Assembly: GCA_004552305.1 (NCBI GenBank)
Contig: SFOX01000003.1
Location: forward strand, 1-64,000
Source of the DNA: Subdoligranulum variabile
Lineage (GTDB): Bacteria > Bacillota > Clostridia > Oscillospirales > Ruminococcaceae
Reading direction: 5' to 3'
Length of the DNA stretch: 64,000 bases
A program made the position numbers and the translations under genes. Position 1 is the first letter of the stretch, and each line of letters begins with the position of its first letter. Below the pieces are notes generated by a model. The model had not been told where the DNA came from. It saw nothing but the letters and a program-made list of their open reading frames with translations, and searched no databases. This document shows positions 1 to 8,457 of the stretch, in pieces.

Positions 1-1
1 A

Positions 2-718
2 ACGCTCCCCTTTGAGGTCAGCGAGGCACTCAACCAGCTTCGCGTGAATTTGGGTTTTTGCGGTGATAACATCAAGACCATCATGGTCACCAGCAGTACG
101 CCCGATGAGGGAAAGACCTTCCTCGCCATGAATCTCTGGAAGATGATGGCGAATGTGGGAATGCGTACATTGTTCATCGACTGTGATTTGCGAAATTCTG
201 TGATTCGCACCAAATACGGCGTGTCGACCAATTCTGGAGAGAAGATGATCGGAATTGCCCATTACCTGTCTGGTCAGGCGGAGTTACAGGATGTTCTGTA
301 CCAGACCAACATTTCCAATGGCTTTCTCCTGCCGCTGACGACCGCTATTGCAAATCCCACCATCCTGTTGGAGGGAAAGCGCTTTGACACGATGATTCAA
401 AACTGTCGGGACGTTTTTGATATTGTGATCGTGGATACACCACCTTTGGGCAGTGTGGCGGACGCACTGAACATTTCGACACGCTGTGATGGCACGCTGT
501 TGGTGGTGCGCAGCAATGCGGTGCCCCGCAAGCTGGTGGAGAATTCCGTTCAGCTTCTCAAGCGTACCGAGACGCCGCTGCTTGGGATCGCCCTGAACCG
601 GATAGATGTAGGCAAAAAATCCAGTCTCTACTATGATAGATATTACCGGTATGGTAATTACCATAAATATTATGGCTATGGCGAAAAAGCTAAAAAAGTG
701 ATGGAGGAATCAATATGA
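2..718 (+). CDS. CpsD/CapB-family tyrosine-protein kinase (5' end outside the window)
   Basis: A cytoplasmic BY-kinase ATPase that normally pairs with a Wzz/CpsC-type membrane partner and controls capsule or exopolysaccharide chain assembly by cycles of tyrosine phosphorylation. The reading frame is open back to base 2, and the codons before the first GTG (base 44) read TLPFEVSEALNQLR, which matches the family's E-A-(Y/L)-(R/N)-x-L-R segment. The gene therefore starts upstream of the window and GTG 44 is not the start. Visible motifs are Walker A (STPDEGKT), Walker A' (LFIDCDLR), Walker B (IVIVDTPP) and a C-terminal tyrosine cluster (YYDRYYRYGNYHKYYGYG), the usual autophosphorylation site. 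The stop overlaps the next start (ATGA), so the two genes are probably translationally coupled. The family call is firm; which polymer it serves is unknown. Confidence 0.9.
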   Translation, partial: TLPFEVSEALNQLRVNLGFCGDNIKTIMVTSSTPDEGKTFLAMNLWKMMANVGMRTLFIDCDLRNSVIRTKYGVSTNSGEKMIGIAHYLSGQAELQDVLYQTNISNGFLLPLTTAIANPTILLEGKRFDTMIQNCRDVFDIVIVDTPPLGSVADALNISTRCDGTLLVVRSNAVPRKLVENSVQLLKRTETPLLGIALNRIDVGKKSSLYYDRYYRYGNYHKYYGYGEKAKKVMEESI

Positions 719-1932
719 AAAAGAAATTCATAAGTGCAGTTCTGACCTTGCTGATCGCTGTCAGCCTGGCTGTACCGGCGTTCGCTTTTGTGGGGAGCCC
801 CAGCATTACCCCCGTTCCCACCGCTGCGCCGACTGCGGCTCCGACCGCGACGCCCAGACCTGTCGCAACTCGGGTTCCCACGGCAACGCCAGCCCCTACG
901 GCGACGCCCACGGTCGCGCCCACGCCGGCGGTAACGCCCGCGCCCAACGCGCCCATCGTGGCTGAGGAGAAGTTGAATGTGGTCGGCAACGTCAAGGCAG
1001 ATACCATTGTAAAGGAGGATGGTACCGAGTCTGTGGTCGAAGATGTGTCCGTCGTAATCAACAAGAAAACGATCTCCGGTTCCGCTGACGTTACGACTGC
1101 CACGCAGGCGGTCTCCGAAAACAAGGCGGAGAAGATCATTAACATCGTTACCCCTTCGGAAGCCCGTGCCGCCAACGAGGAAGCTGCGCCGGATGCTGCC
1201 TTCACCAGCAACGGTAATACCCGTGAACAGAACGACCGCCTGCTCGAAACCGAGGAAGAACTCAAGACCAGCAGCAGCATGACGGGCTTCCTCTCTACCA
1301 AGAGCGCTGACTCGCAGGCTGCGGCTGCAACCAGCGTGAACGATCTGAAGACGAAGCTTTCCACCAAGATCGATGAGGAGATCGCGGCTGTTGAAGCGGA
1401 TACTACGCTGACCGAGGAGCAGAAGGAAGCAAAGAAGCAGAGCCTGGCCGCCAAGCAGGATGCTATCCAGAACGCGTCTGTGGATACCCTTCAGGGGAGG
1501 AAAGTTCTCGACATCAACGTCAGCCAGGCTTTTGTGGACGAGTACGGTGAGGACGCTAAGATCCCCATGAAAGTCGAGAACGATATGGGCTTTGAACCCA
1601 ACGAACCGGCTCTGGTCATACACATGCTTTCCGACACCGAGGCCGAGTTTATCGACGCAAAAACCTCCGAGGACGGCTCTACTGTGGATTTTGAGGTTAC
1701 TGCTGGCAAGTGCTCACCCTTCATCATTTTAGCGCTGAACATCGAACCCACCGTGGAGGAGCAGCCTGCGGAGGAGGCTACCCCGGCCCCTACTGCCGAG
1801 GCTGTTGTGTCTGAACAGACCAAGTCTGGCAACGGCGGCATGATTGCGCTGGTGATCGCACTAGTTGTCATCGTTGTGGGCGTTGTGTTCTATCTGAACT
1901 CCAAGAAGAAGTCCGCTGGTATCACTAAATAG
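715..1932 (+). CDS. Secreted, membrane-anchored Pro/Thr/Ala-rich protein of unknown function
   Basis: A 405-residue protein I do not recognise as a named family. Residues 1-24 are a signal peptide (KKK, a hydrophobic core, AFA cleavage). Residues about 33-78 are a low-complexity stretch of T-A-A-P-T, T-A-T-P and T-P-A-P units, a likely extended and perhaps glycosylated stalk. The middle (about 80-340) is acidic and Lys/Glu-rich. A second Pro/Ala segment precedes a C-terminal transmembrane helix (GGMIALVIALVVIVVGVVFY) followed by NSKKKSAGITK, so the bulk should lie outside the cell. The ATG overlaps the kinase stop by four bases after GGAGG. The coupling suggests a role in surface polysaccharide export or attachment, but that is inference from position only. 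Confidence 0.85.
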   Translation: MKKKFISAVLTLLIAVSLAVPAFAFVGSPSITPVPTAAPTAAPTATPRPVATRVPTATPAPTATPTVAPTPAVTPAPNAPIVAEEKLNVVGNVKADTIVKEDGTESVVEDVSVVINKKTISGSADVTTATQAVSENKAEKIINIVTPSEARAANEEAAPDAAFTSNGNTREQNDRLLETEEELKTSSSMTGFLSTKSADSQAAAATSVNDLKTKLSTKIDEEIAAVEADTTLTEEQKEAKKQSLAAKQDAIQNASVDTLQGRKVLDINVSQAFVDEYGEDAKIPMKVENDMGFEPNEPALVIHMLSDTEAEFIDAKTSEDGSTVDFEVTAGKCSPFIILALNIEPTVEEQPAEEATPAPTAEAVVSEQTKSGNGGMIALVIALVVIVVGVVFYLNSKKKSAGITK

Positions 1933-2060
1933 TGAGCAATCAAATAGAATAGAAACATACATCAATGATATCAAGTTTCATCTTGGTGACAACGATCCTA
2001 AATCATTCATATACATGCTGGTTTCCTTCAGTTCCATAAGATCCGGGTCAAAGTAGTAAA

Positions 2061-2122
2061 CTCCCCCTGGAGCAGACGCGAAATGCCATAAATTTGCGTC
2101 TGCTCCGGGGGGAGCATTTTTA
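2061..2122. terminator. Bidirectional rho-independent terminator
   Basis: A 19-bp stem (2061-2079 with 2096-2114) with one interior mismatch encloses a 16-base AT-rich loop and is followed on the plus strand by CATTTTTAT. It lies between the convergent surface-protein gene and gltD, so it can end both transcripts. The stretch 1933-2060 shows nothing else that I can support. Confidence 0.8.
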
Positions 2123-2189
2123 TATCCAAGGTAAAATGATGAACAAGGCAAGACCTTTGGGTATCGCTTTTGCCGATCCGCCTGCAAAA

Positions 2190-3662
2190 TTACAGGTTCG
2201 TGTAGCCCATCAGTGCCTGATCCACAACGGCGGCGGTGTCGCGCCCTTCGCGCAGCGCCCAGACGACAAGACTTTGTCCGCGGCGCATATCGCCGCAGGC
2301 GAATACCTTCGGGTCGGAGGTGGCATATTTTACATCTGCCACCGTGCCGCGCGGCGTCAACTCCACGCCGAAGGCGTCAGCCACATAGGCTTCGCAGCCG
2401 GTAAAGCCTGCTGCAATCAGCACCAAATCACATTCCTGCGTGGTTTCTTCGCCGGTGGGGACCATCTGGCGACGACCGTCCACAACCTCGCTTTTCAGCT
2501 TGGCAACCACCACGCCGCAGACCTGCCCGGACTCATTCTTGCAGAACTCCTTCACGGTGGTCTGGTAAACGCGGGGGTCGGCACCGAACAGGGCGATTGC
2601 CTCCTGCTGACCGTAGTCGGTTTTCAGCACACGCGGCCACTCCGGCCAGTCATTGCCGGGGGCGCGGGCGGCAGGCGGGCAGGGCATCATCTCCAGCTGG
2701 GTGACGCTTTCGCAGCCTTGGCGGATCGCCGTACCCACACAGTCGTTGCCGGTGTCGCCGCCGCCGATGACCAGCACCCGCTTGCCGGCGGCGGAAACCG
2801 CGTGTCCGTCCGCAAAGCCGGAATCCAGCAGGCTGCGGGTGACGCCGGTCAGGTAATCCACCGCAAAGTAGATGCCCTGCGCATCGCGCCCGGGGACGCA
2901 GATATCGCGCGGCTGCTTGGCGCCGCAGCAAAGCACGACTGCGTCATAGCGGGCTTTCAGCTCGTCGGCGCTGACGGTGTGACCGACGTCGGCGTTAAAA
3001 ACAAACTCGATGCCCTCGTCCTGCAAAATCCGGATCCGGCGGTCAATGACCCATTTTTCCAGCTTCATATTGGGGATGCCGTACATCAGCAGCCCGCCGG
3101 GGCGATCTTCCCGCTCGTAAATCGTGACCTTGTGACCGCGCTTGTTGAGCAGGTCGGCAACCGAAAGTCCCGCGGGACCTGCGCCGATGACTGCCACCGT
3201 CTTGCCGGTGCGTGCCGGGGGCGGCACCGCGTGGATGGCACCACTCTCATAGCCGTATTCCACGATGGCACGCTCGTTTTCTTTGACCGTCACCGCGTTG
3301 CCGGTCACATGACCGCAGGTGCAGGCGGCCTCGCACAGGGCGGGGCAGACCCGGCTGGTAAACTCGGGGTAGCGGTTTGTGGCAATCAAACGGTGTACCG
3401 CCAAGTCCCACTTGCCCTGATAGACCAAATCGTTCCACTCGGGGATGAGGTTATTCAGCGGGCAGCCGCTGAACATCCCGCCCAGCTGCACGCCGCTTTG
3501 GCAAAAGGGTACGCCGCAATCCATGCAGCGTGCGCCTTGGTTTTGCTGCTCGTCGGTGTGCAACGGGACGTGAAACTCGTTAAAATTGCGGATGCGTTCC
3601 TCGGGCGGCAGCTCCAGGCTGGTCTGCCGCGCAATCTCGATAAATCCTGTCGGTTTTCCCAT
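2190..3662 (-). CDS. gltD: Glutamate synthase (NADPH) small subunit
   Basis: The 490-residue beta subunit of GOGAT. It takes electrons from NADPH through FAD and passes them via N-terminal [4Fe-4S] clusters to GltB, which makes two glutamates from glutamine and 2-oxoglutarate. Seen in the sequence: N-terminal cysteines (ARCMDCGVPFC and CPLNNLIPEW, then SRVCPALCEAAC), an FAD-binding Rossmann motif (VIGAGPAGLSVADLL) near residue 155 and an NADPH motif (VIGGGDTGNDCVGTAIRQG) near 300. The length is typical. It begins 15 bp after gltB stops and shares its transcript. The start at 3662 gives the family N-terminus (MGKPTGFIEI). Confidence 0.97.
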   Translation of the reverse strand: MGKPTGFIEIARQTSLELPPEERIRNFNEFHVPLHTDEQQNQGARCMDCGVPFCQSGVQLGGMFSGCPLNNLIPEWNDLVYQGKWDLAVHRLIATNRYPEFTSRVCPALCEAACTCGHVTGNAVTVKENERAIVEYGYESGAIHAVPPPARTGKTVAVIGAGPAGLSVADLLNKRGHKVTIYEREDRPGGLLMYGIPNMKLEKWVIDRRIRILQDEGIEFVFNADVGHTVSADELKARYDAVVLCCGAKQPRDICVPGRDAQGIYFAVDYLTGVTRSLLDSGFADGHAVSAAGKRVLVIGGGDTGNDCVGTAIRQGCESVTQLEMMPCPPAARAPGNDWPEWPRVLKTDYGQQEAIALFGADPRVYQTTVKEFCKNESGQVCGVVVAKLKSEVVDGRRQMVPTGEETTQECDLVLIAAGFTGCEAYVADAFGVELTPRGTVADVKYATSDPKVFACGDMRRGQSLVVWALREGRDTAAVVDQALMGYTNL

Positions 3663-3677
3663 GGTCGTCTGCCTCCC

Positions 3678-6600
3678 TTACTTTGCGTTTTTCATAGCGT
3701 AAAATGCTTCCATCTGCGCCTGTTCGCTGTCCTCGCCCTTTTCTTCCATCTGGGCGATGAGCCGCAGCATCTTGTCGTAATCGTGCGGAAGCACCTTCTT
3801 GAACTTGGGAAGATACTCGCTGAAATTGTCAAGAATCTGCTTGCCGCGCGGCGAGCCAGTCAGCTCGACGTGTTCACGGATCAGGTCTTTTAACAGCGAT
3901 ACATCGTACTTATGCTCGACAGGCTCCAAGCTGACCATATCCTTGTTGACGCGCTGGTAGAAATCCCAGTCCTCGTCCAGCACATAGGCGATGCCGCCGC
4001 TCATACCGGCAGCAAAGTTTTTGCCGGTCTTGCCCAGCACCACCACCGTGCCGCCGGTCATATACTCGCAGCCGTGGTCGCCCACGCCCTCGACAACGGC
4101 AACGGCACCCGAGTTGCGCACGCAGAACCGCTCACCCGCCACGCCGTTGATGAACGCCTTGCCGCCTGTGGCACCGTAAAGCGCCACGTTGCCGATCACG
4201 ATGTTTTCGCTGCGGTCAAAGGCGGCATTTTTCGGCGGGTAAACGATGATTTTGCCGCCGGAGAGTCCCTTGCCGATGTAGTCGTTTGCATCGCCGACCA
4301 GCTCCAGTGTCAGCCCCTTGGGCAGGAACGCGCCGAAGCTTTGCCCGCCGTAGCCGCGGCAGACCACATGGAAGGTGTCGTCCGGCAGCGTGTTGCCGAA
4401 TCTGGCGGTGATCTCGCTGCCGAAAATCGTGCCGAACGCGCGGTCGGTGTTGCCGACGTCCAGCGTGATGGTCATCGGCTTCGGCTCGGCGGCATCGAGG
4501 TTCTTCTTGAATTTTTTCAGCAGAACACGCAGGTCGGGTGTCTTTTCCAGCTGGAAGTCGTAGACGGTCTTGGGGTCAAAGTGGACGTTGGAATTCTCGA
4601 TCAGCGGGTTCTGCAGCAAAGCCGAAAGGTCCATCTCCCCGGCGCGGGAGCCTGCGGGCGCGGGCTTGACCTTTAAAAGATCGGTGCGTCCGACCAGCTC
4701 GTCCACGGTGCGCACGCCCAGCCTTGCCATATAGGCGCGCAGATCCTGCGCCATAAAGCGCATAAAGTTCATAACATACTCGGGCTTGCCCTTGAACCGC
4801 TTGCGCAGCTCCGGGTTTTGGGTGCAGATACCCATCGGGCAGGTGTCGAGGTTGCAGACGCGCATCATAACGCAGCCCATGGCGACCAGCGGACCGGTGC
4901 CGAAGCCGAATTCCTCGGCACCCAGCAGCGCGGCAATGGCGACATCGCGCCCGCTCATCAGCTTGCTGTCCGCCTCAATGCGCACGCGGCTGCGCAGCCC
5001 GTTCAGAATCAGGCACTGGTGCGCCTCGGCAAGACCCAGCTCCCACGGCAGACCGGCATTGTGGATGGAGTTGCGCGGTGCAGCACCGGTGCCGCCGTCA
5101 AAGCCGGAAATCAAAATGACCTCCGCGCCCGCCTTGGCAACACCGGCAGCAATCGTGCCGACGCCCGCTTCGCTGACCAGCTTGACATTGATGGCCGCCT
5201 TGCGGTTGGCGCATTTCAAGTCGTAAATCAGCTGCGCCAGATCCTCAATGGAGTAGATATCGTGGTGCGGCGGGGGAGAGATCAGCCCCACGCCGGTTGT
5301 GGAGTGGCGGGTCTTGGCGACCCACGGGTACACCTTGCCGCCGGGCAGCTGACCGCCCTCGCCGGGCTTGGCACCCTGCGCCATCTTGATTTGAATCTCG
5401 CTGGCGGATACCAGATACTTGCTGGTCACGCCAAAACGGGCGGACGCCACCTGCTTGATGGCAGAGTTGCGCTCGGTTCCGAAGCGATCCTCCGCCTCGC
5501 CGCCCTCGCCGGTGTTGGACTTGCCGCCCAGCCGGTTCATGGCGATAGCCATACACTCGTGCGCCTCCTCGGACAGTGCGCCGTAGCTCATGGCGGCGGT
5601 CTTAAAGCGCTTTACGATGGAATCCACGCTCTCGACTTCCTCCAGCGGGATGCCGGTTTCGGGGTAGTTGAAGTCAAGCAGGCTGCGCAGATGCATGGCA
5701 TCGCCGCCCTCGTTGGCGGCAGCCGCCGTGTACTGCTGAAAGGTTTCGTAGCTGCCCGTCCAGCACGCCTGCTGCAGCAGGTGGATGGTCTGCGGGTTGT
5801 ACAGGTGCTGCTCCGCCGCGGGACCGCCGCGGTATTTGTGGGCGCCCAAGCTGGGCAGCTCGCGGTTGATATCCAGACCCAGCGGGTCAAACGCCTCCTG
5901 ATGGCGCGCCTCCAAGTCGTTTTGAATGTCTTGGATGGTAATGCCGCCCACGCGGGAAACGGTGTTCGTGAAATACTTGTCCACGACCTCCTTGCTGATG
6001 CCCAGCGCCTCAAAAATCTGGCTGCCTGCGTAGGATTGAATGGTGGAAATGCCCATTTTGGAGGCAATCTTCACAATGCCCGCCAGCACGGCGCGGTTGT
6101 AGTCCTGCACAGCGGCGTAGTAATCCTTGTCCAGCAGCCCGTCCGCAATCAGCGAACCGATGGTTTCCTGTGCCAGATAGGGGTTGATGGCGGCAGCGCC
6201 GTAGCCCAGCAGGGTCGCAAAGTCATGCACAAGGCGCGGCTCGCCGCTTTCCAGAATCAGCGCCATGGCGGTGCGCTTGCGGGTGCGCACCAGATATTTG
6301 CTGACTGCGCCTACAGCCAGCAGGCTGGGGATGGCAACGTGGTACTCGTCAATGTCGCGGTCGGACAAAATCAGGATGTTGGCACCGTCGCGGTAGGCGC
6401 GGTCCACATCGACAAACAGCCGGTCAATGGCGTTTTCCAGATCGGTGTTTTTGTAGTAGCAGATGGACAGCGTCACGACCTTAAAGCCGGGTACCTCCAT
6501 CGCCTTGATTTTCAGCAGGTCGGTTTCGGTCAAAATCGGGTTGTCGATCTTCAGCACCTTGCAGTTTTCGGCGTTTTCCTCCAGCAGGTTGCCCTGTGCG

Positions 6601-8228
6601 CCGACGTAGACGGTGGTGGAGGTGACGATTTTCTCCCGCAGGGCATCAATGGGCGGGTTGGTCACCTGCGCAAACATCTGCTTAAAGTATTCGCTCAGGG
6701 CGGGGCGGGTGTGGCTCAGCACCGCCAGCGGGGTGTCGCTGCCCATTGCCCCGGCGGGTTCGCTGCCGTTTTTCGCCATCGGCAGAAGAATTGTCGAAAC
6801 ATCCTCGTACCGGTAACCGAACGCCTTTTGCAGCTGGACAAGCTGTTCCTTTGTGTAGCTGGGTACCTTTTGGTTCGGCACGCGCAGGGAGGATAGCGAC
6901 ACCAGGTTGCGATCCAGCCACTCGCCGTAGGGCTGGCGGCTTGCGTAGTCGGATTTCAGCTTTTCGTCGTCCACCAGCTCGCCCTTGACGGTATCGACCA
7001 GCAGCATCTTGCCGGGGCGCAGGCGATCTTTGCGCAGGATATCCTCGGCGGGCAGATCCAGCACGCCGACCTCACTGGAAAGGATCAGCCGCCCGTCCTT
7101 TGTGATATAGTAGCGGCTGGGGCGCAGACCGTTGCGGTCCAGCACCGCGCCCATCACGTCGCCGTCACTGAACAGGATGCTGGCGGGACCGTCCCACGGC
7201 TCCAGCATGGTGGCGTAATACTGGTAGAAATCGCGGCGCTTGGGGTCCATTGCCTTGTTGTTGTCCCACGGCTCGGGTATGGTCACCATAACCGCCAGCG
7301 GCAGATCCATACCGTTCATTACCATAAATTCCAGCGTGTTGTCCAGCTGGGCAGAGTCGGAGCCGCCTTGGTTGACGATGGGCAAAACCTTCGTCATATC
7401 GTCCTTTAAATAGCGGGAGCCGATGGTCTCCTCACGCGCAAGCATGGTGTCCACGTTGCCGCGGATGGTGTTGATTTCGCCGTTGTGCAAAATAAAGCGG
7501 TTGGGGTGGGCGCGGTTCCAGCTGGGTGCGGTGTTGGTGGAAAAGCGGCTGTGTACCATACCGATGGCGGATTCATAGTCGGTGTCCTGCAAATCGGGAT
7601 AGAACAGGCGCAGCTCCTTGACAAGGAACATCCCCTTGTACACGATGGTGCGGCTGGACAGGCTGCAAACGTAGGTGTCCGGGCTGGACTGCTCAAACAC
7701 GCGGCGCACCACATACAGGCGGCGGTCAAAGGCGATGCCGGTGTCCAGACGCGGCGGCTTGCCCACAAAGCCCTGCCAGATGCTGGGCATACAGGCAACC
7801 GCCTTGTGTCCCAGCACAGCAGGGCAGGTGGGAACCTCGCGCCAGCCGAGGAAGGGCAGACCTTCCTTTTGGCAGACGATCTCAAACAGCTTTTTGGCCT
7901 GGTTGCGCTTCAGCTCGTCCTGCGGAAAAAAGAACATACCAATGCCGTATTCGCGCTCTTTTCCCAAAGGAATGCCCAACTCCTGCGCGATTTTTTGAAA
8001 AAACTTGTCGCTGATTTGCGTCAGAATACCCACGCCGTCGCCGGTCTTGCCCTCGGCGTCCTTGCCGGCGCGATGCTCCAGATGCTCAACGATCTGCAGC
8101 GCATCATCCAGCGTGCGGTGACTTTTGCGCCCCTTGATGTCCACCACGGCACCAATACCGCAGTTGTCATGCTCAAATTGGGGGCTGTACAGCCCGGCGG
8201 GCGACTTGCACTCGGTAAAATTCACCAT
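3678..8228 (-). CDS. gltB: Glutamate synthase (NADPH) large subunit
   Basis: The 1516-residue alpha subunit of GOGAT, which couples glutamine hydrolysis to reductive amination of 2-oxoglutarate in ammonia assimilation. A short propeptide (22 residues) precedes Cys23 (DN-CGIGAVV), the N-terminal nucleophile of the glutaminase domain exposed by processing. The central domain and the FMN domain (EIQIKMAQGAKPGEGGQLPG near residue 950) follow, then the [3Fe-4S] cysteines (CNLDTCPMGICTQ) and a C-terminal glutamate synthase beta-helix region (GGxxG repeats near 1300-1420). Full length for the bacterial enzyme. Start: ATG after GGGAGA. Transcribed from the promoter at 8365-8393 through a leader that contains a terminator-like hairpin. 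Confidence 0.98.
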   Translation of the reverse strand: MVNFTECKSPAGLYSPQFEHDNCGIGAVVDIKGRKSHRTLDDALQIVEHLEHRAGKDAEGKTGDGVGILTQISDKFFQKIAQELGIPLGKEREYGIGMFFFPQDELKRNQAKKLFEIVCQKEGLPFLGWREVPTCPAVLGHKAVACMPSIWQGFVGKPPRLDTGIAFDRRLYVVRRVFEQSSPDTYVCSLSSRTIVYKGMFLVKELRLFYPDLQDTDYESAIGMVHSRFSTNTAPSWNRAHPNRFILHNGEINTIRGNVDTMLAREETIGSRYLKDDMTKVLPIVNQGGSDSAQLDNTLEFMVMNGMDLPLAVMVTIPEPWDNNKAMDPKRRDFYQYYATMLEPWDGPASILFSDGDVMGAVLDRNGLRPSRYYITKDGRLILSSEVGVLDLPAEDILRKDRLRPGKMLLVDTVKGELVDDEKLKSDYASRQPYGEWLDRNLVSLSSLRVPNQKVPSYTKEQLVQLQKAFGYRYEDVSTILLPMAKNGSEPAGAMGSDTPLAVLSHTRPALSEYFKQMFAQVTNPPIDALREKIVTSTTVYVGAQGNLLEENAENCKVLKIDNPILTETDLLKIKAMEVPGFKVVTLSICYYKNTDLENAIDRLFVDVDRAYRDGANILILSDRDIDEYHVAIPSLLAVGAVSKYLVRTRKRTAMALILESGEPRLVHDFATLLGYGAAAINPYLAQETIGSLIADGLLDKDYYAAVQDYNRAVLAGIVKIASKMGISTIQSYAGSQIFEALGISKEVVDKYFTNTVSRVGGITIQDIQNDLEARHQEAFDPLGLDINRELPSLGAHKYRGGPAAEQHLYNPQTIHLLQQACWTGSYETFQQYTAAAANEGGDAMHLRSLLDFNYPETGIPLEEVESVDSIVKRFKTAAMSYGALSEEAHECMAIAMNRLGGKSNTGEGGEAEDRFGTERNSAIKQVASARFGVTSKYLVSASEIQIKMAQGAKPGEGGQLPGGKVYPWVAKTRHSTTGVGLISPPPHHDIYSIEDLAQLIYDLKCANRKAAINVKLVSEAGVGTIAAGVAKAGAEVILISGFDGGTGAAPRNSIHNAGLPWELGLAEAHQCLILNGLRSRVRIEADSKLMSGRDVAIAALLGAEEFGFGTGPLVAMGCVMMRVCNLDTCPMGICTQNPELRKRFKGKPEYVMNFMRFMAQDLRAYMARLGVRTVDELVGRTDLLKVKPAPAGSRAGEMDLSALLQNPLIENSNVHFDPKTVYDFQLEKTPDLRVLLKKFKKNLDAAEPKPMTITLDVGNTDRAFGTIFGSEITARFGNTLPDDTFHVVCRGYGGQSFGAFLPKGLTLELVGDANDYIGKGLSGGKIIVYPPKNAAFDRSENIVIGNVALYGATGGKAFINGVAGERFCVRNSGAVAVVEGVGDHGCEYMTGGTVVVLGKTGKNFAAGMSGGIAYVLDEDWDFYQRVNKDMVSLEPVEHKYDVSLLKDLIREHVELTGSPRGKQILDNFSEYLPKFKKVLPHDYDKMLRLIAQMEEKGEDSEQAQMEAFYAMKNAK

Positions 8229-8303
8229 TCCCTATAATCTCTCCCTTCCAAATGCCGAAAACATCGCAGCTACGCACAATACGCTGCAACCCTCGACGTG
8301 AAC

Positions 8304-8352
8304 AAAAAAGACGCTCCCACAGGGCGCACAAGCCCCTTGTGGGAACGTCTTT
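8304..8352 (-). terminator. Terminator-like hairpin in the gltB leader (possible attenuator)
   Basis: On the minus strand a stem (8346-8352 with 8307-8313, then 8339-8344 with 8315-8320, one mismatch) closes on a GC-rich inner helix and is followed by six U residues (complement of 8304-8309). It lies only a few bases after the predicted transcription start and about 75 bases before the gltB ATG, so it would stop gltB transcripts unless overridden. I recognise no riboswitch aptamer; there is little room for one between the start and the hairpin. Confidence 0.65.
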
Positions 8353-8364
8353 GTTCTTGCCTAC

Positions 8365-8393
8365 ATCATACCATAGATGCCGGCACTTTACAA
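8365..8393 (-). promoter_or_regulatory. Predicted sigma-A promoter of gltBD
   Basis: On the minus strand a -35 TTGTAA (8388-8393), a 17-base spacer and a -10 TATGAT (8365-8370). It is the only good match in the 229-base gap between clcA and gltB. The gap also contains the leader hairpin; 8394-8457 is AT-rich with nothing else visible. Confidence 0.75.
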
Positions 8394-8457
8394 TGCTAAA
8401 GCAAAAGAAATTTTAAAAATCAGCAAAATAGCTGCGAATGTACGCCGCAGGTTGCAA

